In this document: piece after piece, positions 43,797 through 50,374 of the stretch
Position numbering within the stretch: position 1 is the stretch's first letter
Layout: each line of letters opens with the position of its first letter
From: an uncultured Eubacteriales bacterium
Lineage (GTDB): Bacteria > Bacillota > Clostridia > Oscillospirales > Acutalibacteraceae
NCBI GenBank assembly: GCA_934491515.1
Contig: CAKSTF010000013.1
Span: forward strand, 1 to 50,374
Reading direction: 5' to 3'
DNA length: 50,374 nucleotides
Made by a program: the position numbers and the translations under genes
Notes under the pieces: model-generated
Told to the model about the DNA's origin: nothing
The model's database searches: none
Seen by the model: the letters and a program-made list of their open reading frames with translations, nothing else

Positions 43797-43845
43797 CATA
43801 CGGTATGCTATCATACAGTAATTCTGCGAATTAGGAGTATCCTAA
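43797..43845. repeat. Cluster of four adjoining short palindromes
   Basis: CATAC-G-GTATG (43797-43807), GTATG-CTAT-CATAC (43803-43816), AATTC-TGC-GAATT (43820-43832) and TTAGGA-GTA-TCCTAA (43831-43845) follow one another in 49 bp. They could be operators, an attachment or recombination site, or a remnant of a mobile element. The rest of 43686-43863 shows further GGTAC/ACCGG repeats but no gene. Confidence 0.55.
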
Positions 43846-43863
43846 AACACACCTGTAAGAATT

Positions 43864-44139
43864 TTATTTCAAAGTTAAAAAACCTGAAATAAAGGCATCG
43901 GGGAAAATGAACTGTTTTTCGCCCGCAGTAAATTTAACGCGGATGTACTTTTTAGCCTTGTCCATCCAAACAACGGTGCCTTCGCCAAATGTCTTGTGTT
44001 TTACCTCAGTTCCCACACCTACGGGAGCAAGAAAACACCCACTTGCAAAGTGGGTGTTTGTGATTTTAACATAAAGAACGCATTCTAAAAAGAACGCGCT
44101 CCTTATTTTTTGGATAGAACAACATTTCTGTCCATTAAA
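43864..44139 (-). pseudogene. Orphan C-terminal SH3-like domain fragment
   Basis: Open frame of 91 codons with no credible start (a stop lies at 44140-44142 and no ATG follows in frame before the domain). The last ~50 residues, VGTEVKHKTFGEGTVVWMD.. to ..FPDAFISGFLTLK, resemble the small beta-barrel found at the C-terminus of PcrA/UvrD-like and other clostridial DNA-binding proteins (GxxVxHxxFGxGxVV). The upstream codons overlap a terminator-like hairpin at 44033-44059, so only the domain part is likely a gene relic. It may be what remains of a gene cut by arrival of the CRISPR locus. Confidence 0.5.
44033..44059 (-). terminator. Probable terminator of the CRISPR transcript
   Basis: Perfect 12-bp stem AAACACCCACTT (44033-44044) / AAGTGGGTGTTT (44048-44059), 3-nt loop, followed on the minus strand by TTTTCTT. 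It lies ~120 bp after the last repeat. A second imperfect hairpin (CGCGTTCT/AGAATGCG) is at ~44078-44099. Confidence 0.65.
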
Positions 44140-44182
44140 CTATAGAAGTTTGGTGCACAATAATGTAGTGCTATGTATAAAA

Positions 44183-44265
44183 GATTTAATAAGGTTATTA
44201 AATTTTCAATCTAAGCCTCATCCTCGTCCAATCTACAATAGTAGAAATTTAATAGGGTTATTAAA
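44183..44265 (-). CRISPR. Minimal type V-A CRISPR array: one repeat, one spacer, one decayed repeat
   Basis: Read on the minus strand. The intact 35-nt repeat (44265-44231) begins TTTAATAACCCTATTAAA and ends AATTTCTACTATTGTAGAT, the standard Cas12a handle (TCTAC-TATT-GTAGA stem-loop). A 28-nt spacer follows (44230-44203). The second unit (44202-44183) matches the first ~21 nt of the repeat with two mismatches (TTTAATAACCTTATTAAATC) but the handle is gone. No further copies lie downstream. Leader and cas2 are upstream, cas genes in the same direction. Confidence 0.9.
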
Positions 44266-44342
44266 GCGTGTATTGTTATTTTGGCCAAAAATATAAACCC
44301 TTATATAGTAATATGCAACAGATTATCATGCGTTTTTTCCTC

Positions 44343-44392
44343 AATAACCCTATTTCCAACATATTATACCTCATTAAGACTTGGGTTTGCAA
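44343..44392 (-). promoter_or_regulatory. CRISPR leader promoter and repeat-complementary start
   Basis: Minus-strand -35 TTGCAA (44387-44392), 18 bp, -10 TATAAT (44363-44368). The predicted RNA starts near 44356 with GGAAATAGGGTTATTGAGG; its AATAGGGTTATT (44343-44354) is the exact reverse complement of AATAACCCTATT in the repeat. The AT-rich leader runs from here to 44266; the -35 overlaps the end of the array-proximal side of cas2. Confidence 0.65.
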
Positions 44393-44395
44393 CTG

Positions 44396-44671
44396 TTATT
44401 TTATAACAAAAAAATCCTTTTCTTCATTCTTTGCATATCCGTATCTTGTAATACTACAATATGGGTTAAGCCGAATTACATACACACTGTCCGTTTGATC
44501 AAATACCTTCAAAAATTTATTGTTTAAATCTGCCGTAATATTGTTCAGAATTCTTTCGCTGTTTTCTATTTCAAAAACAGAATATTGCAGCCTATGTCCA
44601 AACTTTGAAAGATACTTGGCAAATTTTGTGCGTTTTTTATCATTTGAAATATCGTAACTTATTAAAATCAA
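44396..44671 (-). CDS. cas2: CRISPR adaptation endonuclease-fold protein Cas2
   Basis: Structural partner of Cas1 in spacer integration. 91 aa, ferredoxin-like fold, opening MILISYDIS with the conserved Asp7, then KRTKFAKYLSKFGHRLQYSVFEI, the usual Cas2 helix and strand. TTG start at 44671 with AGGTG 7 nt upstream. Ten bp after cas1; the array leader follows immediately. Confidence 0.95.
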   Translation of the reverse strand: MILISYDISNDKKRTKFAKYLSKFGHRLQYSVFEIENSERILNNITADLNNKFLKVFDQTDSVYVIRLNPYCSITRYGYAKNEEKDFFVIK

Positions 44672-44681
44672 TTTAATACAC

Positions 44682-45641
44682 CTACAACAAAAACTCGGGG
44701 TATTCCCCCGCTGACCTATGCTTCATAAACGCTCTGTAATAAGATTGGATATATAAATGAATATCGGATTTATGCTCTATAATCGGCTTTGCAAGCCATG
44801 AAATATATTCTGTATTCTTTTCCCATTTTAAAGAATATCTTCCGTTTTCAATAATAAAGTCTTCTTCCTTACACTGTTTAAGATTTATCGCCTTGCGAAT
44901 TTGCGCATCTATAATACACCTGAACGGCTCAACTATGTCGCATACAAGTGATTTTCGCATATAAAAGTTCTTATGCATTACCCCGCAATAAACGTCAAAT
45001 CCATAGCAACTTAAGATTGCATCCGTAAAAGAAAACAAAATCGTATACCCAATATCAAGCAATGTATTTATCATATCGTTTTTTATTCTCGGCGCCCTTC
45101 GATTCCAAAGAATATTGTTAAAATAGTTCATAAAGAACACTTTTGCTGCGCATCCTTCTATCCCCATAATCGCATTTAAACTGTTTGCGCCTTCCAATTG
45201 CAGAATATAATCATCAATAAGGACGATTGCTTCCGTTTGCTTTTCGCTCTTGTTTCTGAGTGACATTATAAGTCGTCTTTGATTTTTCATCTTGTTTTCG
45301 GTGATATGTTTTGCTAAATCAAGCGACGAATATTCATACTGTGCTTTACGAAGCACGGTGTTGCCTTCTAACGAAAAACCAATATTTTGATACGGGCGAA
45401 AACCCTGGGTCATCAGTACAATAGAAAAACCAAAACGTTTTGAGCGTTGAATCAATCCGCTTGTTATACTCCCGTGACCTATAGCGAAGACTAAGAACAG
45501 TCGATAGCATGTACATTGAAACTTTATCTTCCCGTCTTTGTCTCTGACAACAAAATTATCATTAGAAAACGACAACTTTTCTCCGTGATTAAAAAACACA
45601 AAGGCAATTTGCTTTTTTGCAAAATCTCCGGCACTTATCAT
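44682..45641 (-). CDS. cas1: CRISPR integrase Cas1
   Basis: Metal-dependent integrase inserting prespacers at the leader end of the array. 319 aa. Catalytic residues visible: Glu162 (GIEGCAAK), His223 (VMHKNF) and Asp235 (CDIVEPFR). N-terminal beta domain and C-terminal helical domain of normal size. ATG at 45641 with GAGGTG upstream. Twelve bp after cas4, so adaptation genes form one unit with cas12a. The gene looks intact, so the short array is not explained by a broken integrase. Confidence 0.96.
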   Translation of the reverse strand: MISAGDFAKKQIAFVFFNHGEKLSFSNDNFVVRDKDGKIKFQCTCYRLFLVFAIGHGSITSGLIQRSKRFGFSIVLMTQGFRPYQNIGFSLEGNTVLRKAQYEYSSLDLAKHITENKMKNQRRLIMSLRNKSEKQTEAIVLIDDYILQLEGANSLNAIMGIEGCAAKVFFMNYFNNILWNRRAPRIKNDMINTLLDIGYTILFSFTDAILSCYGFDVYCGVMHKNFYMRKSLVCDIVEPFRCIIDAQIRKAINLKQCKEEDFIIENGRYSLKWEKNTEYISWLAKPIIEHKSDIHLYIQSYYRAFMKHRSAGEYPEFLL

Positions 45642-45653
45642 ATTAACACCTCA

Positions 45654-46223
45654 TTACAGCAATGAACTGTCACATAATGGCTCGTAAATGCATCTCTCGC
45701 ACTTTTTCCGATTAGACTGCTTGAATGACAATATGTCAAAATTGTTTATTTCATCTATTGTCTTTTCAAACTTCCCAAACATTTCAAAATCATTTTCGGG
45801 CAAACATACTGAATAAGATTTATTATCATCAAGACTTCTAATTGTCAAAGATTTTACGGAAAATCCTATTTCTTTAAGTGAAAAATACTGTCCGTACAGT
45901 TGAAATACATATCCGTCATACACCGTTGTTACATGCTTTTTTCTTTCGCACAGTTCTCCCGAGACGGTGTTAAATATGTCTATTTTTCCAATCAAATTGT
46001 ATTTTTCACAAAACACACTTATCCCGCACAAAATAGATGTTCTTGTAGAATAATTGCCACCGTCAACGGCTTTGTGTGCATCCGTACCATTTATTTGCTG
46101 TGTATCTTGATATGAAATACTGTCTTTTTCCCCGTAAAGATTATGAAAATAAATCGATACGGGGCAAAAGGCATAATCGTTGAGCCATGTTATAAGTATT
46201 GGATGTTCCATATTACGCGTCAC
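45654..46223 (-). CDS. cas4: CRISPR prespacer exonuclease Cas4
   Basis: RecB-type nuclease with a 4Fe-4S cluster that trims prespacers and selects the PAM. 189 aa. Cluster cysteines Cys20 (YAFCP), Cys175, Cys178 and Cys184 (KKCERCIYEPLC); nuclease residues His50, Asp82 (GKIDIF), Glu93 and Lys95 (CERKK). GTG start at 46223 overlaps the cas12a stop by 4 bp (GTGA); an ATG four codons later is an alternative. The overlap implies coupled translation. Confidence 0.93.
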   Translation of the reverse strand: MTRNMEHPILITWLNDYAFCPVSIYFHNLYGEKDSISYQDTQQINGTDAHKAVDGGNYSTRTSILCGISVFCEKYNLIGKIDIFNTVSGELCERKKHVTTVYDGYVFQLYGQYFSLKEIGFSVKSLTIRSLDDNKSYSVCLPENDFEMFGKFEKTIDEINNFDILSFKQSNRKKCERCIYEPLCDSSLL

Positions 46224-49200
46224 GAATGTTCGTGAACAAAATTAAGCCATTCCTTGTTTGGAATCTTAGTGTTCCAGTCAGAATACTTATCGGCGTTATC
46301 AATTTTTTCAAGCACGCACAAGCCTTTGCGGGCAATGTTATATGCTCCGTTTGCGTCGGCATCCTGCGGCAAACCGTCGGTTCTTCCTTCACTGCAGAAA
46401 AATTCACCGTTTTCGTCTGCAACAGGTGAAAGAATAAAGTCCTTACCGTCATCGGCACTGCTATAACGCATGGCAAGAATTACTTGCATACACTTTATAA
46501 GCGAAACAAAAAAGGCAGACTTGTTTTGCACATTAATTTCCGGAACCAAATCGCCTGCAGTATAATCAATATCGTTTTCGGCAAAAAGTTCCTTTATTTT
46601 TTCTGTAACATTCCATTTTTCATATCCGCCGTGACCGTTATTAAGTCTTTTGTTATAAGCATAGCGAAGTTCTCCGTATGTGCATATGGTCCAATCGGAT
46701 TTTGTACCCTCTGCCTTTTTCGTAAAGTTATTGTAATCAAAAGAGAACTCAAACCAATCTTTTTCTGCATTATAACAAATACTGTCAAATTTTGAGAAAA
46801 ATTGCTTTGCTTCTTTAACAGACTTATATTTTGGCTTCAAAAAGTCAACAAATCCGGTTACAGGGTCAATTTTACTTGTGCACCATGCAGGCACATAAAA
46901 GATAAAGCCTGTTTGTTTAGTAAGTTTTTTAAAAGAGTCGAACCTTTCTGTCAATTGAAGCGCATGATATAATCCAACGCAGGCATCAACCGGATAATCT
47001 TTAAAAACAAGATAGTTCAATTTTTCTATCAATGCCTTTTCAAAATTTTGATAAACCTGCTTTTCCACTTTTTTGCGTCCGTTTTTAAAGGAGTTGTTTA
47101 AATCCTCCATTACCACGATAGCGTTATATTCAACCATAAGTTTTGAAATATGATGAACGACCTGGCTCATATAGCCTGATTTCAGTTCTTTTATGTTTTC
47201 AATAACTCCCCAATTTTCACGGGCTTTTGTACGCTCGTCTTCTTTTTTATCAAGCAAATCATGGTACGGTGTACTAAACTTTACAGTCGCTCCGTTAGCA
47301 TTTTTATACTCGCCGGTAATCGTATTCAGCGAATATTGAATATAATTTCCGTCACGGTCCTTTACAACCTTACCGTCACGGTCAACCATTGATAAGTACA
47401 ACAGATGACGCTCACCGCGGTCAATACCTATTACCTTTACATCGGGATTTTCCTTAAGATACGCGCATACTTTTTCGTTAAATTTCAAAGAGCCGAAGGC
47501 CTTGAAATTTGCGGTAATCGGAATATGTAATTGATATTTATCAACTGTATAACGGCGGTCTTTTATAATATCATAGGCAAATGTGCTTTTCTGTCCCTCA
47601 AGACCGGGATTCTTTTTATTGATTGGTTGATTTGCCGGATGAACGATTTGTTTATCAACGATAGATTTGCGCCGGTAGAAAATTTCTGCCTGCCCGTTTA
47701 ATTTATATACAACATCCGAAAGATTTTCCTTATCGAACAAGGCTTTCCAATACATTGTGTGTAAATTCGGGTTACCTTTTGCGTTCGGCGAAAAATCCTT
47801 ATTATATATTTGGAAAAGATATAGTTTGCCGTCATTCACAAGTGAATCAACGTATTCTGCAGGTATAGACTTAAATGTTAGTTTGTATCCCTGTTCCGAT
47901 ACTTCGCGGTAAAATCCGCTTATATCTTCATAGGATTCAGTAGGCGAAAATTTAAATCCGTATTCTTTCCATTCCGGGTGCTTTTCGATTGATGCTTTAA
48001 AAAAGTCAATCAATTTATGACAGTCTTCAATATTGAAGTTATCACCTTTTTTGAATGTACCTTTTCCGTAAATCGACATTATTTCTTCACTTGGAGCAAA
48101 TTCCTCAATTCGTGACTTTGAAAAGAAAACTTTTGGAAGCATTTTATTTGGACCCGGTAATAACTTGTACATTATCTTTTGGTAAACATCTTCCGAGTTG
48201 CAATCCGGAATTTTTTCAAACGCTTTATTGCTTTTCGTGTCCATTACGCCCAAGTAGTAATTCCCATCTTTTATGAGCAATATGCCAAGATTCTGCGTTT
48301 CCTTATTTAAGTCCCATCCGTTTAAAAGCGTGCTGGATCCGAAATTCAATTTAATCTTTTCTGTGCTGTACGGCTTTTTTGTCGCAAAGTTACGTACCTT
48401 ATCATAAAGTTTTGTAACCTGTTTCAATTGTTCATAAATTGGTGTGAATGTATTATAAAAAATCTCATCTTTTTCAACAGACGCACCATTCTCAAGGTAT
48501 AACGGTTTTACAAAATGCAAAAGGTCCATAACGCTGTCAAGATATGCCTTTAACAATTCTTTATCGGTCTTGGACAATGAATATTTATCATCATGCCCGA
48601 TCATAAGAACAGATTGCAATTCAGCATAAGTATCCGATATATGTTTGAGATAATCTTTATTGGCATCGCAGAGTTTATCTGCAAAATATGAAGCAACGCA
48701 ATTTGGTGAATACGCCTTGAATATATACGAATATTCTTCCCTGTCAAGCGTAGATACATATTTATCAAGTGCTTCCTGCAGTACGGACACCGATATATAG
48801 TCGGCTTTGTTTTTCTTTTCAAAAGAATCTTTAAATACACCATAATATCCGAACAAATTATTCGAAATATCACTTATAGATGAATCGTTACGTATATACA
48901 CATGCGAAGTATTTCTCTTTGGAAGTTCGTTTAAAATCGTCTGTAAATTGTTAAGCAATTCCTCGGTTATAACATCGCGTGAAAAGGCTTCAACAGAATC
49001 AAAAAGTTCCTGCGCATCATTAAACTTTTCGGGCAGCCACGATATGATCCCTCTATCGGACAGAAGTTGCTTATAAAGCATCTTCATTTTAGGAAGTTTA
49101 GAATCGGGATGCTGTTGGTTATAAAGGTTTATATATTCATTTAACCCTTTAATTTTACCGTTTTCATCGCTTCTGCCACCTATAACCGTATTATAAGCAT

Positions 49201-49921
49201 CAATCTGCAACTGTGTAAGCATATCGTTATATGCATTCACGGAAAACATTTCGTCAAGCGACGATACATTAAGCCATGGTTCCATATCTTTGACTACCTG
49301 CGGGATTTCCTTTGCAACGTCACTGTTCTTCACCTTTTCATACACGCTGATGTTATCAAGAAATCTCGGAAGATTTTCATCAATCAAGCGGTATGCTACC
49401 GCCGTGGATTTTTCTTCGTCACTGTAAAGATTCATACGATTTTCATTATACCCGGTAAAGTATGTTGTAAAATTATTAAATTCCGGGTCATAGTACAACT
49501 CCGGATGAAATTCGTCAATCCATTCTTCAAGTCTTTTTTTAATAAGGTCTTTTTTATTAATAATCTTGAAGTCTTCAACATTCTTAAAGTACTGCACAAT
49601 TTCTTTTCGCAGTGATGCTTTTACTTCTTTAAATTTTTTATCATAATTTGCAGAATTCTTTTCATTAGAATCTGCAAAATAAAGTGCTAAGTACTCTTCA
49701 AGATGATTGAGCTGCACCCTACTTAACGCCTTCTCGATAAAATCTTTGTGAAATTCATCGATGGTTTTCTTCATCTTTTTATAACTTTCCGCAAGTTTTT
49801 CGTCTATTCCGATTATGCCTTTTTCATTAATGTATTTTTCCGTTTCCTTTATAGGTTTCAGTTCAAAACGAAGTGTCTTTGAAACCGGATATTGCGAAGT
49901 GAAAATGCCTAAGTCTTTCAT
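46220..49921 (-). CDS. cas12a: Type V-A CRISPR effector nuclease Cas12a (Cpf1)
   Basis: RNA-guided DNA nuclease that also processes its own pre-crRNA. 1233 aa, close to LbCas12a. N-terminal TSQYPVSKTLRFELKPI, helical recognition lobe, then WED/PI region (FKSIPAEYVDSLVNDGKLYLFQIYNKDF..). The processing-site region includes HPANQPINKKNPG. RuvC residues: Asp834 (GIDRGERHLLYL), Glu939 (VVMEDLNNSFKNGR) with the bridge helix after it, and Asp1189 (QDADANGAYNIA). The Nuc domain has SDWTICTYGELRYAY. No frameshift or stop, so probably active. AGGAGG lies 6 nt before the ATG. Base composition is much more AT-rich than the housekeeping genes, suggesting transfer. Confidence 0.97.
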   Translation of the reverse strand: MKDLGIFTSQYPVSKTLRFELKPIKETEKYINEKGIIGIDEKLAESYKKMKKTIDEFHKDFIEKALSRVQLNHLEEYLALYFADSNEKNSANYDKKFKEVKASLRKEIVQYFKNVEDFKIINKKDLIKKRLEEWIDEFHPELYYDPEFNNFTTYFTGYNENRMNLYSDEEKSTAVAYRLIDENLPRFLDNISVYEKVKNSDVAKEIPQVVKDMEPWLNVSSLDEMFSVNAYNDMLTQLQIDAYNTVIGGRSDENGKIKGLNEYINLYNQQHPDSKLPKMKMLYKQLLSDRGIISWLPEKFNDAQELFDSVEAFSRDVITEELLNNLQTILNELPKRNTSHVYIRNDSSISDISNNLFGYYGVFKDSFEKKNKADYISVSVLQEALDKYVSTLDREEYSYIFKAYSPNCVASYFADKLCDANKDYLKHISDTYAELQSVLMIGHDDKYSLSKTDKELLKAYLDSVMDLLHFVKPLYLENGASVEKDEIFYNTFTPIYEQLKQVTKLYDKVRNFATKKPYSTEKIKLNFGSSTLLNGWDLNKETQNLGILLIKDGNYYLGVMDTKSNKAFEKIPDCNSEDVYQKIMYKLLPGPNKMLPKVFFSKSRIEEFAPSEEIMSIYGKGTFKKGDNFNIEDCHKLIDFFKASIEKHPEWKEYGFKFSPTESYEDISGFYREVSEQGYKLTFKSIPAEYVDSLVNDGKLYLFQIYNKDFSPNAKGNPNLHTMYWKALFDKENLSDVVYKLNGQAEIFYRRKSIVDKQIVHPANQPINKKNPGLEGQKSTFAYDIIKDRRYTVDKYQLHIPITANFKAFGSLKFNEKVCAYLKENPDVKVIGIDRGERHLLYLSMVDRDGKVVKDRDGNYIQYSLNTITGEYKNANGATVKFSTPYHDLLDKKEDERTKARENWGVIENIKELKSGYMSQVVHHISKLMVEYNAIVVMEDLNNSFKNGRKKVEKQVYQNFEKALIEKLNYLVFKDYPVDACVGLYHALQLTERFDSFKKLTKQTGFIFYVPAWCTSKIDPVTGFVDFLKPKYKSVKEAKQFFSKFDSICYNAEKDWFEFSFDYNNFTKKAEGTKSDWTICTYGELRYAYNKRLNNGHGGYEKWNVTEKIKELFAENDIDYTAGDLVPEINVQNKSAFFVSLIKCMQVILAMRYSSADDGKDFILSPVADENGEFFCSEGRTDGLPQDADANGAYNIARKGLCVLEKIDNADKYSDWNTKIPNKEWLNFVHEHS

Positions 49922-49974
49922 TTTTTTACCTCCTGAATTAAAAATTATTTCTTTAATCTAAGGGTTTTGCAGTG

Positions 49975-49991
49975 GTATAATTTGATTATAC
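49975..49991 (-). promoter_or_regulatory. Palindrome in the cas12a 5' region
   Basis: GTATAAT-TTG-ATTATAC, perfect 7-bp arms, about 55 bp before the cas12a ATG. It contains a -10-like TATAAT on both strands, so it could be an operator or a second promoter. Around it, 49935-50107 holds no gene; two ACGAAC direct repeats lie near 50071-50088. Confidence 0.45.
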
Positions 49992-50107
49992 TGTGCCCGG
50001 TGTCCTTAAATCCGGACTTTGCTGTTATTCTATTGCAAAAAAATTAAAAATTTAATCAACAATACTTTACAAGTTCGTAAAAGCGTTCGTTTTACTATAC
50101 CACATGC

Positions 50108-50135
50108 ATTATACCATAAAAAATTCCAATTACAA
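50108..50135 (-). promoter_or_regulatory. Candidate promoter of the cas operon
   Basis: Minus-strand -35 TTGTAA (50130-50135), 16 bp, -10 TATAAT (50108-50113). It implies a ~180-nt untranslated leader before cas12a. Confidence 0.6.
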
Positions 50136-50203
50136 ATGTTTAGGCAAATTGCTAGAAACACATCAAAATTTTCCCTTGAGTGAAAAAACAAGTTGAAAGA
50201 AAA

Positions 50204-50234
50204 AAAGAGAGTACGGATTCGCCGTACTCTCTTT
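50204..50234 (-). terminator. Terminator of spo0A
   Basis: 13-bp stem AAAGAGAGTACGG (50204-50216) / CCGTACTCTCTTT (50222-50234) followed on the minus strand by a T-run; 30 bp after the spo0A stop. Confidence 0.88.
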
Positions 50235-50263
50235 TCTTTTTGTTTAATAAAACCTAATGTAAT

Positions 50264-50374
50264 TTACGACGCGCATTTGAACTGCAGGCGGAGTTTGTCG
50301 CTTATCATGGCAATAAATTCGCTGTTGGTGGGCTTGCCGCGCTCGTTCTGGACCGTGTAACCGAAATAGGAATT
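50264..50374 (-). CDS. spo0A: Stage 0 sporulation protein A, last 36 codons only
   Basis: Master response regulator of sporulation. Only the C-terminus is in the window. My translation reads NSYFGYTVQNERGKPTNSEF followed by IAMISDKLRLQFKCAS and a stop. The FGYTV...KPTNSEFIAM..DKLRL pattern is the conserved end of the Spo0A DNA-binding domain. It marks the host as a spore-forming lineage and is the right-hand boundary of the accessory CRISPR region. A terminator follows. Confidence 0.95.
   Translation of the reverse strand, partial: NSYFGYTVQNERGKPTNSEFIAMISDKLRLQFKCAS

Noticed and set aside
44203..44230. Spacer reads D-E-D-E-A-stop on the minus strand, as if the end of a gene
   Set aside because: It is bounded exactly by repeat sequence on both sides and has spacer length; the upstream frame runs into the CRISPR repeat.
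44341..44357. AATAACCCTATT in the leader as a third CRISPR repeat
   Set aside because: It is in inverted orientation and lacks the handle, so it is not a repeat unit; reported instead as leader-repeat complementarity.
44268..44498. 76-codon plus-strand ORF over the CRISPR leader and cas2 end
   Set aside because: Antisense to cas2 and leader, no ribosome site, no features.

Overview
This window looks like a chromosomal segment of an anaerobic, spore-forming Bacillota (class Clostridia; I would guess an uncultured Oscillospirales-like gut lineage). The evidence is pyruvate:ferredoxin oxidoreductase, an oxygen-sensitive class III ribonucleotide reductase, the 3' end of spo0A, a diaminopimelate-type MurE, Firmicutes-type promoters (TTGACA/TATAAT), strong AGGAGG ribosome sites and frequent GTG/TTG starts. 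No rRNA or tRNA gene was seen.

Layout. (1) 1-6338, minus: the division/cell-wall cluster mraZ-rsmH-ftsL-PASTA PBP-murE-mraY, with a promoter and four AAGTG MraZ boxes; murF is missing from its usual place. (2) 6376-10078: monocistronic PFOR. (3) 10106-12002: a two-domain family-2 glycosyltransferase. (4) 12007-17824, minus: xpt plus a BMP-family ABC importer, behind a guanine-class riboswitch with a terminator, i.e. a purine salvage and uptake unit. (5) 17906-20648, minus: enolase and a COG2509-type FAD protein with an unusual hairpin leader. (6) 20749-26966, plus: rlmB, a degenerate P-type-ATPase-like membrane protein, metG, tatD and a tiny charged ORF. (7) 27082-31235, plus: potABCD polyamine-type importer behind a ~190-nt structured leader I cannot assign to a known class. 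(8) 31262-37842, plus: pstS-pstCAB-phoU-phoB-phoR phosphate regulon with Pho-box-like repeats. (9) 37866-43327, minus: nrdG, nrdD (fused to a redoxin domain), trxB-like reductase, a 44-aa lipoprotein and an M24 peptidase; nrdG and nrdD each have their own promoter with an NrdR box. (10) 43402-50135, AT-rich accessory region, minus: small Cys-rich protein, a palindrome cluster, an orphan SH3-like domain fragment, and a complete type V-A CRISPR locus cas12a-cas4-cas1-cas2 followed by a very small array. (11) 50264-end, minus: 3' end of spo0A.

Most notable items. The CRISPR array has one intact repeat, one 28-nt spacer and a terminal repeat that has lost the crRNA handle. Its predicted primary transcript starts with 12 nt complementary to the repeat's 5' half. 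All Cas12a RuvC catalytic residues and the Cas1/Cas2/Cas4 signature residues are present. Outside CRISPR, the strongest unexplained items are the pot operon leader RNA, the catalytically degenerate P-type-ATPase-like protein, and two leader/RBS hairpin arrangements (FAD protein, M24 peptidase).
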